Shown here: piece by piece, positions 23,346-36,132 of the stretch
How the letters are laid out: each line of letters begins with the position of its first letter
Position numbering within the stretch: position 1 is the first letter of the stretch
Assembly (NCBI GenBank): GCA_030340625.1
Contig: JAOPHQ010002291.1
Location: 112,501-176,500 of the forward strand
Origin: Merluccius polli
Lineage: Eukaryota; Chordata; Actinopteri; Gadiformes; Merlucciidae
Reading direction: 5' to 3'
DNA: 64,000 bases
Notes under the pieces: generated by a model
Seen by the model: only the letters and a program-made list of their open reading frames with translations
What the model was told of the DNA's origin: nothing
Database searches by the model: none
Made by a program: the position numbers and the translations under genes

Positions 23346-25025
23346 AATTACTCAAAGAAATCGCTGAATACGAAAGCAAAAACGTTTTCGTAACTCTGCT
23401 AGTCATTTCCGTCGACTAAAAGACCCGAGACATTTCACACATACTTTGTGTGACTCGAGCAGCAAGTTGTTGTGTTTTGGGGGATATTTTTTTAATTGGT
23501 ACTATTTGCTGCAGAGATTCACTTGCGTCAGAATGAGCTCAGGTTTGATTAGGAGTGAGGACCTTTGCCACCTCGGACCCCTTCACCCACAAACCAAATA
23601 GTTGAAAAAGCAACGGCAAGTCAGATTTTGCAATTGGAACTTTTTGTAATTGGAGCATATTTTTACTGATTTCTGCGATTCATAATTTAGTGGCACCCCG
23701 TCGTGTTGAAGGGGTTATGTTAACACAGTGATCATGCATAATGATCATGCATAATAGATGTCTGCAGAACAAATCACTCCATGCAACCTGTAAAGTTTGA
23801 ACAGTAAGTACATTGGTACAGATCTAGTGTGTATTACAGAGCGGCGCCGTAAGCGCTGTTAGCATTCCTGCTGTGAGTATAAGCCTACATGTGAACACAT
23901 TCACTGTGTAAGAAGGGTGCAAAGTTCTGAAGAATGCAAATTAAACATGTGTTATTGCTGTACCTGTATAATCATACATTATATACCAGTTAAATGGAAA
24001 AAAATATTTAAGACGTTGGGTAGATGTTGGGCTGTTTTGTCTTTAAAACTGAAATTAATTTCTGCTACTGATTGCCTGCCAATAAGTTTACTTTGTTTGA
24101 AGTGCAGTAATTTGTGTTAAGTGTAAACTGTTAATCTTGTCATAATACAAAATAGTAAAAGTAATACTTTTACAGCCTGGCATATTTGTATCAATAGAAA
24201 TTCAGTGTAGGCCTACTGTTGTCATGCTTACTTCTGTTACTTCTATGTAATTTAATCTAAGAATAATAGAAGTTTTTCTTCTTCTTGATATTTTACTAGT
24301 GAACAGAAATGTACAGCTTTACCATATTGGTAATTTATGAGTGTGTAATAAAAAACACAATTAGAAGAAATACAGGCACAATGGTTGTTCATTATATCAT
24401 TTAATGCTATGTGCTCCCCATTCCAACAAACAGCATCAGTAGTGTACACTTCATCTACAAACATACAGGGACAAGCAGTGAGGAGAGAAACCGACTTTGG
24501 CTTTTGAAAATCTTATTACTCAAAGGCACAAGTAGCACAGGTTAATACGATACAGTACCTGGTGTTTTACTATGCAGTAACATCTGTCTGAGGCTCAGGG
24601 ATTGTCTATGTAACGTCTACGTCTACCCTAATATTCATTACAAGCTTCGTATACAATTAGCAGCATTGTTTGATACGCAGCAAATGAAGTTCCTTAAGAA
24701 AACCTGGGGAGAAAATACATAAAATGTTTCGAGAATACACACACACAAAATAACACTAAGGTTGGTTTACTGGTGCTACAGTATTTGTTTTTTCTTGATC
24801 CACTAAAGCATTAGTCTTGCCAGTAAAGGTGGCGGCGATGTAACAGCTTTGTTTAGGTTTACTTCTACAAAACAGCTGTGAGAAAACAGCTTTCTCAATA
24901 AAAAACAAGGAAAAGTCAAACATCTCAAAATTGAGCATCTTACATTAAATTGTTTGCAAAAAACAATGTCACTCCTACACAAACTGTTCTCCTTAAGTCG
25001 CAAATCCATCTTCAAATTGAGAGTT

Positions 25026-25047
25026 GGGGGGGGGGGGGGGGGGGGGG
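25026..25047. repeat. Poly-G run (22 G)
   Basis: Uninterrupted guanine homopolymer in the presumed adamts3 3' flank; it would be poly-C in the adamts3 transcript if transcribed. Confidence 0.93.
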
Positions 25048-26876
25048 TAACAGGTGTCATGTTGCTACGTTGATGACCATGTGACACTGCACGGAAAAAA
25101 ACAAAAACAACCAAAAAAAGCAGAAACTTTGACTTGTCAATAAATATAAATGTACTCCATGCTATATACAAGCACTATACACTGGCACACAAGAGTTACT
25201 GTCAATAGCAGTGTGCTATTGTTATTGTTGTTTGCCGAAACACAAACCTGTGTCTTTGCTATTGCAGTCAAATGCATGGTGGCTGTGAGAAAATCCCTTT
25301 TTTTTTGTTCTTTATATAAATAGCTTTCAGTCTCTACGACTGCTCTCAACTCGAAATGCCATTTAGAAAAAACTACCGTTAGGAAAAAGTAAGATCATTC
25401 AACATTGAAAGTGTCATTTAAGTCTGATCCACAAAGTCAGATCCACAAAGAAAACGGTGCTACTGAAAGCATACATGCTCTTGGTAGAGTCTTGTTCAAC
25501 CAAACCCCAGACTTACAAATGCATGTGTGCAGGTGTGCAAACACATGTGGTTGTGACAAGAGATGTGTTCAATGAATAATGTATTCTAGGGCAAAAATAA
25601 CTGAATGGACCTAATGTAGGCCCTCAACTGCACCGAGATCATGCTGATCTCAGAAAGAAAAATCGCACCACTCGTGATAAACACCGTTAATCTTACAATA
25701 CTTCCAATTCAACATTTTTTAGATTTTACCCCAAAAGTTTTTTCTCTCTCCTGGGTACCAGTTAAACAAAACATTTCTATCCCGATATTTTCTTCTTTTT
25801 TTATTTTTATATATATTTTTTACCGTTTTTTACATTCTCAAAATATACACAAGAATACTATGGAGATGAATATTGAACGTCCAAAAATGTCACGGCTTCA
25901 AATCTCACGGTAGTAACCGTTTAAGGTGAAAAACATGGCGGCAGGAGCATCAATTCATTGTGAAAGGCCAGTCTTGTAGTTAAATAAGAAGAATGAGAGG
26001 AAACAGTCTGTCTTTGATTTATAATATAGGTGTTCAAAGGTCACCAGCCTGCTCATCTCGACCCTTTTCAAAATAATACTGATTTATTTTTTCATGTACA
26101 GTATTTACAGGAACCTTTATAAATATCTATTTTCCAAATAAAGTGTAGATACTGAGACTGTAAATTAAGTAAAATGTTCTATACAACTAGAATCACTCCC
26201 CTCATGACTATTGTGTTTAGATGTCTTGAATTCTTCTGTAGTCATTTAAAATGAGCTGTCAAACGCGTTATAAGCCAAGTACATTGCACTTGGTCCATTA
26301 ACCGGAGAGTTGCCGAGAATTACTTTGATCAACATTTTGTCTTTTTCTGATTTCTGGTTTCCTTATCTCAAAGCAAATTGAAGTTTAAGTGTACAGCATC
26401 AGTTATAATTGAATATTCATTACTGTTTCAATAAAAACATGGCCGTCTCTAAAAGATTCCCCATGTTTGCCCCAAAATAAAAAAGTGAATCATAAACATT
26501 TAGAGATGACAGATCTGTTTAGTCTTTGAATCCATATTTGGTTTGTGACAAAATAACGTAGGGTCTTATTAAATCTACAATTGACGGACTGTGACTATCT
26601 GCCTTAAATTCAACACAAACGTTCACTTCAACGTACTAAAAAGAGCTTGCTGTGGGACTAGACAGTGCTATTCAAATCAACGGCACCAGATTTGGGAATG
26701 GGACTCAAAGTGTACCAGCACTTTTCTCTTTTTTTTTTTGTCTTTTCCTTCTTAATTTTTCTCGTTTTTTGTTGGTCTATCGCTCCTTGCGGTGTCGTGC
26801 GAAGGAGAGCGAGGGCACAGGGAGAACAGCTGGGAATCTACTGCAGCACAGTTCTGGCCAGACCCCCCCCACCCCC

Positions 26877-27433
26877 TCATCTCTCCACCTCAGCGTACGC
26901 CCGGTCGCTCTCACCCGTCAACTCCCCTGACCTCTGACCCTCTCCTCGTGACCTCTCGCGTCTGGCGGCTAAGGACGCTGGCGCCATGGCGGCGAGCTTC
27001 CGGCTGTGAACCGCGTGCTGCTTCGGCGCTTTGCCGTTCGGCGCTTTGCCTTTTGGGGCTTTGCTACTGGGTGGGGCCGCCTTCCTCAGTGGGGCGGGGG
27101 TGGTCTTGGCAGCGGCCACACGTTTGCCTGACTTGCCCGGCGCGGTCGGTGTGGACGCTTTTGCCGAGCCTTGCTTCCCCGAGCCCGGTTTAACCGAACC
27201 TTGTTTCCTTGCGGTGGCGGTGGCGGTGGTGGCGTTGGCGGTGAGCGTCTCCAGGAGCTGGGAGGCGGATCCGAAGCGCAGGTGCTCCTCGTCCGTCTGG
27301 GCGGCCTCCGGGGGGAGGGAGGAGCGCCGGCTGCAGGACTCGCAGCACAGCTTGTGGTACCCGGGGATGGAGCAGTACCTGGCCAGGACCTCCATCTGGC
27401 AGAAGATTGACTTGTCCCCGTGGCACGGCTCAT
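26877..27433 (-). CDS. adamts3: adamts3 terminal exon: PLAC domain and basic tail
   Basis: 557-nt coding part after acceptor GGTCCTTCCAG, stop at 26877-26879. The PLAC module reads DEPCHGDKSIFCQMEVLARY and CSIPGYHKLCCESC, nearly identical to mammalian ADAMTS3. Beyond it the tail of about 150 residues is low-complexity and rich in Lys, Ala, Pro and Gly (for example APKGKAPNGKAPK). It is unlike the Ser-rich mammalian tail, although the last residues (VER against LER) agree. NAT in the tail is a possible sequon. GC content rises sharply here. Confidence 0.93.
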
Positions 27434-30400
27434 CTGGAAGGACCAGGAAAAGCAAGGAGAGAGAGAGGGTGTCAGCCATTGCTCTGCTATCCCAAAGGCC
27501 TTGAGGAGGCGATGTGATGGATATCTCATTCACCATAGATTACACACCGCTTAACGCGCTGTTCATTTTATGGTCACGGGAAAATCTAGTTAGCTACTTT
27601 CTGTCAAAGGGTAATAAAGAAAGAGTATGTATGTACCGGTATGTCACTAGGAAGCAGGGGGAACCTCACAGCATGCCTATAGAGCGTCAGCCATAGCTTA
27701 TTATTTACTCTTATTTAACCTTAGATAAACCCCTGCTCCGATGGATTTATAACATCACTAGTTTTGAGTTTATTCCCTCCTATTAATTAGTGAGTATGTA
27801 ATTAGCCTTGTTCGATCAGCTGCTCCGTGGTAGAATCTATAATGTAAATGTTTTATAGTATTTCTAGGCTGCGAGAACACATGTTTACTTGAAGGAACAG
27901 TGATGTCCAATTTTCTTAGGAGTTTGTCTTCCACTCCCCACACATTATTTAATTTGAATCAAGGGTAGTTCATTTAAATTAGTTTTACAACTCTGATTAC
28001 CGTGAGCATTCAGCTAGCCCTAATGAACCCAGGGGGAAACCATTTCCATAGCATATGATGGTGGACTGCTCAGGTTTCAGAGTGCGTACTAAACTGAACA
28101 CATGTTGGCAAGAAGACAGTTGTGCAGCAGCGCGGGAAAGTGATGCGCCTGACATAAAAAAGAAATTGAGGGTTACTATGGTAACCCATTCTGCTGGATG
28201 CCGGATAAATAATTAAACATTTAACCATTTGAATGAAATAATTACAGACACGACCTGTACTTACACTGTTCAGCCAATTTAAATGGAGCTTGCTGCTAAA
28301 CAGAGACCTGTGTCAGGTTTTGCGACGTGAGGGACAGGTCTTAAGTTATCCTATCCTTCATTTGTTCAAGTCTAAGTACTGTGAGATTATACTATATACT
28401 ATATTTGACATATTTTTCCCATCAAGAGCCATTCATTGCAAGTGCACATATTTGGCAAATATGCTTTCATGCAATTCATAATTATTTTCCAGGTTAATTC
28501 ACTTAGGATCATTTTTTGTTGTCTATAGAATGTAACGAATCTTGTGTGTAAAGCAAAGGTATTTCATTAGTTACCAGAGCCCAAGGTGACGCTGCTTGAA
28601 GTTCGCTTGATTTGCATTATTTTTAGTTGACGCACATTCTGTTGATCAACCCATCAACTAATCATTTCAACATAAAATATGCTGTAATATATTATTCATA
28701 CATCCAAGAATAATATTAACATATTACATCAAGGACAAGGACAGCACCTTTGGCTAACCAAACCGAAACACAAGCTCATACAACCTTCAGCGTTGTACAC
28801 GACACAAAAAATAGTTTCCCCAAGGTTTGATCTCACCGTTGCCGGCTGAAACACGAACACAGTAACTTCATCAGTTTATCAAATTCAAATCAAATTAGGA
28901 AACAGGACAAACTAGCAGCTATATAATGTAGCATCATGTTTTTTTAATCCACACTTACCATCTCATTAGGATGCATGCGACTTAGTTAATCTTAAGCTCC
29001 TAAAGAGAGTGGCGTGACGGCCAGCCTTGGTGGGACATGATAGGATGAGCTTATTGTATGAGCTATACACGATAGTGATTGTGACAAAAAATGATTCATG
29101 GCGATTATTTTCCCCCGATATTATGATTGTGAATATTCATTACGATTAACAGATCACATTGCCTCGTGTGTGTCATACATTTAGCGGTAGCGAATTCACA
29201 GACACACATTCTAGCACCCTTAAGGGAAACGTCAGAGCGGGTATTGCCGAGTTGTACCGGTTTGTAGTTTGGATATGTTAATGACATTTTAGATTCTTGG
29301 ATTCGTTCTGTTTTTCTTCTGCATTAATTGTGACCTTTCGCGAGTAGCTAATTGCACAGGTAGAAATATTGAATACGCGATTAATATGAACCGAGTTAAA
29401 GGGCAGCCCTAGTGGAGCAGCAGGTCTCACCGTGGCAGGGTCCTGGTCGGCACGGCCTCATGGCCTCGGGTCTCTCCCCAGTGCAGTGGTCTCCGACCCG
29501 GCAGTTAACCAGACGCCTCTCCGTGCCCTCGCCACACGTCACCGAGCACTGGAGCGGAGGGGGGCCGAAAACATTGACTTTAACACGCGCGCACACACAC
29601 ACACACACGCACGCACACACATATGTATGCAGGAACATTGGCATGCACTCTCGCAAGCTCATACAGACACACACACGTACACAAAATGCACACACCTGCA
29701 CACATACACAAATGCACACACACACAAATACACCTCCACACACACGCACACACACTTACGCCTCTACACACACACATGCATTGACACACTCACACATACA
29801 TACACACACAAGCACTTCTGTGGAAAAGTCTGGCAAGCTTAAATTTGGACAAAACTTTTAGCAGGTATTATGTGACCTGCTAAAATATGATTAAAAAAAC
29901 ACAGCATAGACCACTAGGACCACTCATCTATGGATGCTCATCTATAATGAAGCACTTAAATCACACTTGAGATACTTTCCCTGTCTGAAGGGTGATACTT
30001 TTACTGATAAAAATGTAGCCCCAATTACTTTTTTCCAATCGACTTATTTCAAGATATTGATGTGCCACTGCTGTACTTTTTCCCAACTAGATGATTTGTG
30101 GATGAAAATAATGAGATACTTTTTTTTAAATAAAGTTTCTTACTCTAAGTAATAGCACCAATAACACTTGGGCAATCTTATGAAACGCCAAATTCCCTCC
30201 AGATAATATTTTTCGATATGCGTGATGTTGTGCTCACTTTTGTTAACAGTAGATGCAAATGAAATCTGAAGGATGGAGGCTTACATGCGTATATGACATA
30301 CAACCATGACCGTCGTCTAAAGAACAAGGTCTTCCTCTTGCATTGTCCTCTTACTGTCCTTGCTACAATTACCATTTTGTGACCCTGAATGTAATAGAAC

Positions 30401-30824
30401 AGGATATATCGCTGGGTCAAATAGGGTTTATTTGACTCATATACTGTATTTTTGATATACACCTTTCTTGTAGGACGAGGCAAATGCTATCATCTGTTCT
30501 TCTTTTATACGTTTTGGCTCGCTATTGTCGTTTTTATATTTCACGCGTGACTGAGATAAAGAGTGAGTAGTAGGCTTAGCATCTAATAAATAGCGCTCTG
30601 CATAAGTAGCGCTACAGACACATATGCATCTCAGATATGCAGATTAGCTAATCCCTATGAATCCCAGCGGTTTTCCTTTATGGCACTTAGGTGCAAACGG
30701 AGGACACTTGAATTAATTAATTTGTGTGTTTTTCTCAGGTGATGAAGCTTGACAAATGTTTGTTAAAATGGCCAAAGAGACACGTGACTGACTGTATGCT
30801 TAACAGGCTGCTCCCCCCCCCACC

Positions 30825-30865
<41 letters not shown>

Positions 30866-31177
30866 GTGGTGGACGTGGATAAAAAAAAGAGGCTGAGTGG
30901 AAAGACAAGAGGCAGAGGGTACAAAAACAACAACTTGGGAGTGGGGTGGATGGAGTGGGTGTGTGGTGGTGATGAAGGAGGCGAAGGAGCTCAGAATGCC
31001 ATCAAGTCACATGGGCCACTTTCCCCAATGAAGGGTGAAGCCGGGGCCGGGAATGTGCGTCCCGCAGTATCTCCCCGCCATCTGCTGCAGCGACGACAGG
31101 GCCACGGCATCCACTAACTCCTGCCTCTATCCCTCTCGACTACGCTTGATTCCCTGCACTGAGGCTGACGGCTGACG

Positions 31178-31219
<42 letters not shown>

Positions 31220-31344
31220 GGTAATTCATAGACTAGGCAAATACGGAATGGAGCTGACTCCAGATATAACTGTTACTCTGATCACGTCTTAGCGATTTGG
31301 CTCCCTGCCCTACCAAAAGGCTGAATGGGGTTTAATAAAAGTGT

Positions 31345-31379
<35 letters not shown>

Positions 31380-34300
31380 AGACTGTTTAACTGTAGCCAG
31401 CGAACCAAATTAAGTATATATATTTTTGGTTTGGTTTTCATTTAAAGAAAAATAAAGCTTTATAAAAGAATGGATTTATGGATGGATTTATTTTTGATTA
31501 GCGCTTTGGTTGTCTTGAAAAGCGCTATATAAATGCAATCAATTGTTAGTTATTAGTTATTATTTTAAAATATTGTTATTTATCATATATAAATTCGAAT
31601 AAATTCTAGAAAAATATAATAATACAACAAAAAAACATTATAATAAATATTTAAATTTTAATTTAATTTAAATTTAATTTTTCAATATTTAATTTCCTCG
31701 TCCTGGTTGTACAGGCGGTGCGGTGTACCTCGGACCAGGCCCCTACTCTCCAGAGGGAGGGGCAGGGCACCCGGTTGCAGGGCCGCCGACCCTCGGGCCG
31801 CTCCCCGCTGCAGTACTTGGTGTGGACGGAGCGGTTGGTGCCGTCGTTGGCGTACTGCACGCAGCGCACCGTCCGGATCTGGAAGCCCAGGCTGCCGCAG
31901 GACCGGGGACAGTTCTCCCACTCCTCCGAGATCCACCTGAACCAATCCATAATGTGTGATGTTCACACCAAACACAAAACGGCAGGACGAATTAGTTGGG
32001 AATGCAGCAACAGCAACAAACAACATTTTTCTGAGCTTTTCTGTGTTTCCACACACAAACAACAGCCACCGCTATAAACACATTACTGTGTGGACACAGG
32101 GAACCCTTTGATCGTTGGCTCATTTAACAAGCCAAAATATTCAGAGACATAGGCATGCCTGAAAGGAGATTATAGCGTTTAAATTCCTTGTGCTCACCAT
32201 AGGAATAAGAGCTGCTTCAGCTAGCCAACCTGTGGCACAGTTAAGCTATACCTTAAAGCTGTTATTAGCATATGCAAGGCGTGTTTGCTTGATTACTTCT
32301 TCTTGATGCAGATTACTAAACACAAACGAGGCAGAAGAAGACAGGCAAACCAATCACTAACAATAGATGTTGCAGTGCAAAGCAAGAGGACGGCTGTGTG
32401 ACTTGCTTAAATGGATTTTGGACACCAGTGGGACTTTCTACTTGGCTGAACGTAAGCGTTGGCCACTGCTTGACAGACACATTAGAAAAAACACTTGCTT
32501 TTGATGGCCTCAGCAGGGCTTTTGGCAGATAGAACTGGCTGCCACTAAACAGAAGATAATGAGGACGTCGACATACACTGTGAATGTGTTGTGAGTGGAA
32601 CAGTTTATTTTTGGCTTTCAATTCAAGTTGAGCTTGCTCAAGCATCTTTTTTACTTTTCTTTTATTCTCATTTGTTATTTACTTTTATATTTGTTTATTT
32701 TGGTATTTTAAGCCTGTTCAGCACTTTGGTTAACTGTGGTTGTTTTAAATGTGCTATACAAATTAACTTTGACTTGACAGTTGAACTCCCTCCCCTTGGA
32801 TCTTAGAACAGCAAATCCTCTTGGAATGGTGAAAACAAATTACAATCTTTTTAATTTGGCTTTTATTAGCTTTAATGGTGTCATTGTTAATGTTTCATTG
32901 TATTGTGATCAGGCTATATTTTTATTTGCATTTTTGCTTTGTTTGTTTGTTTTTCTCTTACGTATTTGCTATTGTTTTACTTATTGTTGTTTTTTCAGGT
33001 TGTTTAGTTTTAAAAACTTGCTCTCTTCCACTCTTTTCTGCTCTTTCTCTCTTTATAACTCTCAAGTCTTACCTGCAGAACCTTTAAGTAAATGAGATGG
33101 CAGCTGCCATCTCATTTAAAAAGGTCTAATGTCTAATAAAAAGGTGTGTGTGTGTGTGTGTGTGTATGTGTGTGCTCACTGAGGCTGTGTGCAGTCCTGT
33201 AGGTTGCACATCCTGCGTATTGGCTTTGGCTTCTTGCTGACATCACAGTAACCTCGGTGAACCATCCTGGTGTCCCCTTTCTTACGACAGCCGTACTTGG
33301 TGTACTGAAACCCTGATGATAGAGAGAGAGAGAGAGAGAGAGAGACCTTCAGGCAAAGCAGGAGCAGCAGTAGTATTCAGGCTTTGTTGCACTATTTTGT
33401 GGGACAAAGTATTTGGGACAAAATAGTGGGACAAAGTCAATGTCTTTGTCTTTGTGACAAGTGTTGCATAAATGTCACAAGTGTCACATTATAACCACAC
33501 TTGGTGGATGTGGATTATGTGTAGTTTTTTTAATGTATTATTTATTTCCTTTTAATTACTTGCAATTAATTGCAATTCAAATATTGACATTGAATAGGAA
33601 AGGCATTTGTACATACAATTTACCAATCAATATATTGCTCTTTTTTTTCATCAAATACGTGTCACCTCATGCATAAGTGATACTGAGATGAAAGGTGAAA
33701 TGTGACACGTTATCACCACACTTATGTGGATTATGTGGAGTTTTTTAATGTATTATTAATTTCCTTATTATTTAGTTCCTTTTAATTACGCTATTCACGC
33801 TACGCCATACATACATCACTTTATATGTCATTTAAAGTGTCTCATGACATATATATAGTATATAGTATTGAGAGTATCGAGTTATGTGTAGCAAAGCGTG
33901 CATGGCATATTAATGTATCGTGTGTAGTCTGTGTTCAACTGTGTCCAAATGGTTTATTGAAAGCAATTATCCATGAATTTATATGACACACTTGCTGTAC
34001 TAGTATAACACTATGTTTAGCATAGCGTGAATGATGTACAGTAAAGTGTGCAGCGTGGTTTACTGCAAACAGGTTAGCCACATGAAACACAAGCTTGTAC
34101 TCAAAGCTAAGCATGACAGACTGCTTGAATAGTTTATCTATTAGCACTGCGTCTTCTCTAATTAACACCGCTCCACATAAATATATTAATGAACAAAACA
34201 ACCTTGAAGGCTGCTCCATTTGTCACAGCAGGCTCGTCTGTGATCCACTAATGTCTTAACAAGAAAGTGAGAAGGCTGCATACAACAACCGTGTGGTCCA

Positions 34301-36096
34301 TTGTGGCTGTGCCGTCGTACCTCCGGAGCAGGGCTTGGAGCACGGCGACCAGCTCTTCAAGGCCCACTCGTACGTCTCCTCCAGGATGACATTGTTGTTG
34401 TTAATTGGCACCGAGTCTTCGTGGATCACGTACTTATACATCAAAGTAGACCTGGTTTCATTGTCCTTCGGTATTATCTGCCAGACACACACACACACAC
34501 ACACACACACAGGGTCACTGTCATCGCAACATCAACATCCAAGCCACGAGTGTCAACATCAACACACACCGGGGCTTTTTACTTTTTCAAATATAATGTT
34601 GGAATAAACCAACATTTGGCTATAACGAAGCATTTATTCAACACATTCCCTGGGGTGGGTAATGGTGCAGATTTTAGATCATGTTTTTTTATTTATTTAT
34701 CCACAGCTCTGGCATCGAACGGGCGGGATTAGAAGGCATTCTGCCGATGTGCAGATGCAAAAGAGGGTTTAGGAAAAGTGATGTGCTCAGGAAGGTTTAA
34801 CTCAAATTTAAATGTTACTAATCTGACAGAGGAGCAAACCCTACTGCTGGAGCCTGCAATGCTTCCCTGTCTAGACAGACACACCTAATGTTATAATACC
34901 ACAAACTGAAAAGTGACTTCATAATCAAAGGGAGAGTTCCCTAAACAATGCTTTCTATTTCAGGTGCTCTTTCACAAAAAGGTTAGCAAAGGTTGCATAC
35001 TGCATACATGATTGTGAAATGCCTCATAACCAGGGCTGTCCCTAGGGGGGTGCGAACACAGGGCCTCGCGCTCATGTGGGCCTCGCGCCTGGCCAGGGAA
35101 GTATTTATATATGACAATCGCGCGCCAGCCCCCCCCCCCCCCCCCCCCCTCCCTTGACAATCGCGCGCTAGCACCCCCCCCCCCCCCCCCCCCCCGTTGA
35201 TAATCGCGCAAATTAATCTCGCACAGGGCCTCGCTCCCCCCTGGGGACGGGCCTGCTCATAACATAGTGTCTGAACTCACCTCGAGATACGGTTAACATT
35301 AAGATGGTCCCTTAATGTTAGCCGTATCCCTAGGTGAGCTGAAACTCTGGGTGACATTCTACTGAAATAATTATAATTAACTATAGGAATAATTATAATA
35401 ATTTGACCTGGCCTGTCATGGTGCCGCAAATGCAATGTTAAAAATGCAAAGTTGAAAACAAATTAAGTTGGTACAAAGCCTGCTCCTTCCTTACTGTACC
35501 GACAGCGATATATTGTTGCACGTTCTTCTGACAAATGTACTTATTGGAAGTCCCTTCGGACAAAAGCGTCTGCTAAAAGCAATGTAATGTAAATGCTCAA
35601 AAACAACTTTGACTGGCAGCATTTGAATCTGGAGCATTCTGTAAGTAAAGGTAGTGTTTCTCATCAGCTATGCCCTCTAATGTTAGATTGGCATTATTGG
35701 CTGTCCTCCCCCCTGCCCCACCACTGAAATGTGTCAAATAAATCAATCACAGGTAGGTGTGGGTGGTGGAGGAGGTGGAGAAGGAGGTGGGGTACAGCGG
35801 GGTTACTGTCACCTCTAGGGGAACCACGACAAGACACAGAGCTCAGTGGCTGAAAACAACTAGTATCAGGGTTTATTTTTTGGGGGGGTGAGAGGGACCG
35901 TGGGCGTAGAATGGGTTTTCCACATGGACCCAGATGGAGCGCAGGTGTGGAAACACTGTGTAAAGTGCTGGGTCTCCCCTGGTTTTGGAGGCAGTAAGAC
36001 GAAGCCCTCTGGGCGGCTCAGGGAAGCACAGGGCAACATGACAGAGACAGACAGGGGGTGGGGCTCTCCTTCCTCACACTCGACATGATTGTGTTG

Positions 36097-36132
<36 letters not shown>

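Larger units (their letters stand above)
22753..26876 (-). other. adamts3: Intergenic DNA and probable adamts3 3' UTR
   Basis: The part nearest the adamts3 stop (roughly 24.5-26.9 kb) is AT-rich, free of recognisable transposons and compatible with a long 3' UTR on the minus strand. TTTATT on the plus strand (AATAAA on the minus), for example near 26091, could be a polyadenylation signal, but several exist and I cannot choose. The rest includes an AAGGC tandem plus retroposon tail (23273-23345) and a G22 run (25026-25047). Confidence 0.45.
31937..33179 (-). other. adamts3: adamts3 intron
   Basis: Contains the plus-strand LINE tail copy 2 (32640-32785), a 30-bp perfect palindrome (33089-33118) and a (TG)n array (33144-33173) ending next to the exon 14 donor. 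No coding exon seen. Confidence 0.65.

Noticed and set aside
26792..27504. Plus-strand open frames of 133 and 157 codons
   Set aside because: Antisense to the adamts3 terminal exon; open only because of its high GC content.
34321..34321. Assignment of the protease to ADAMTS14 or ADAMTS2
   Set aside because: PLAC, spacer and TSP sequences agree better with ADAMTS3, the C-terminus ends in ER, and the neighbour is NPFFR2, not NPFFR1. A gene tree would settle it.
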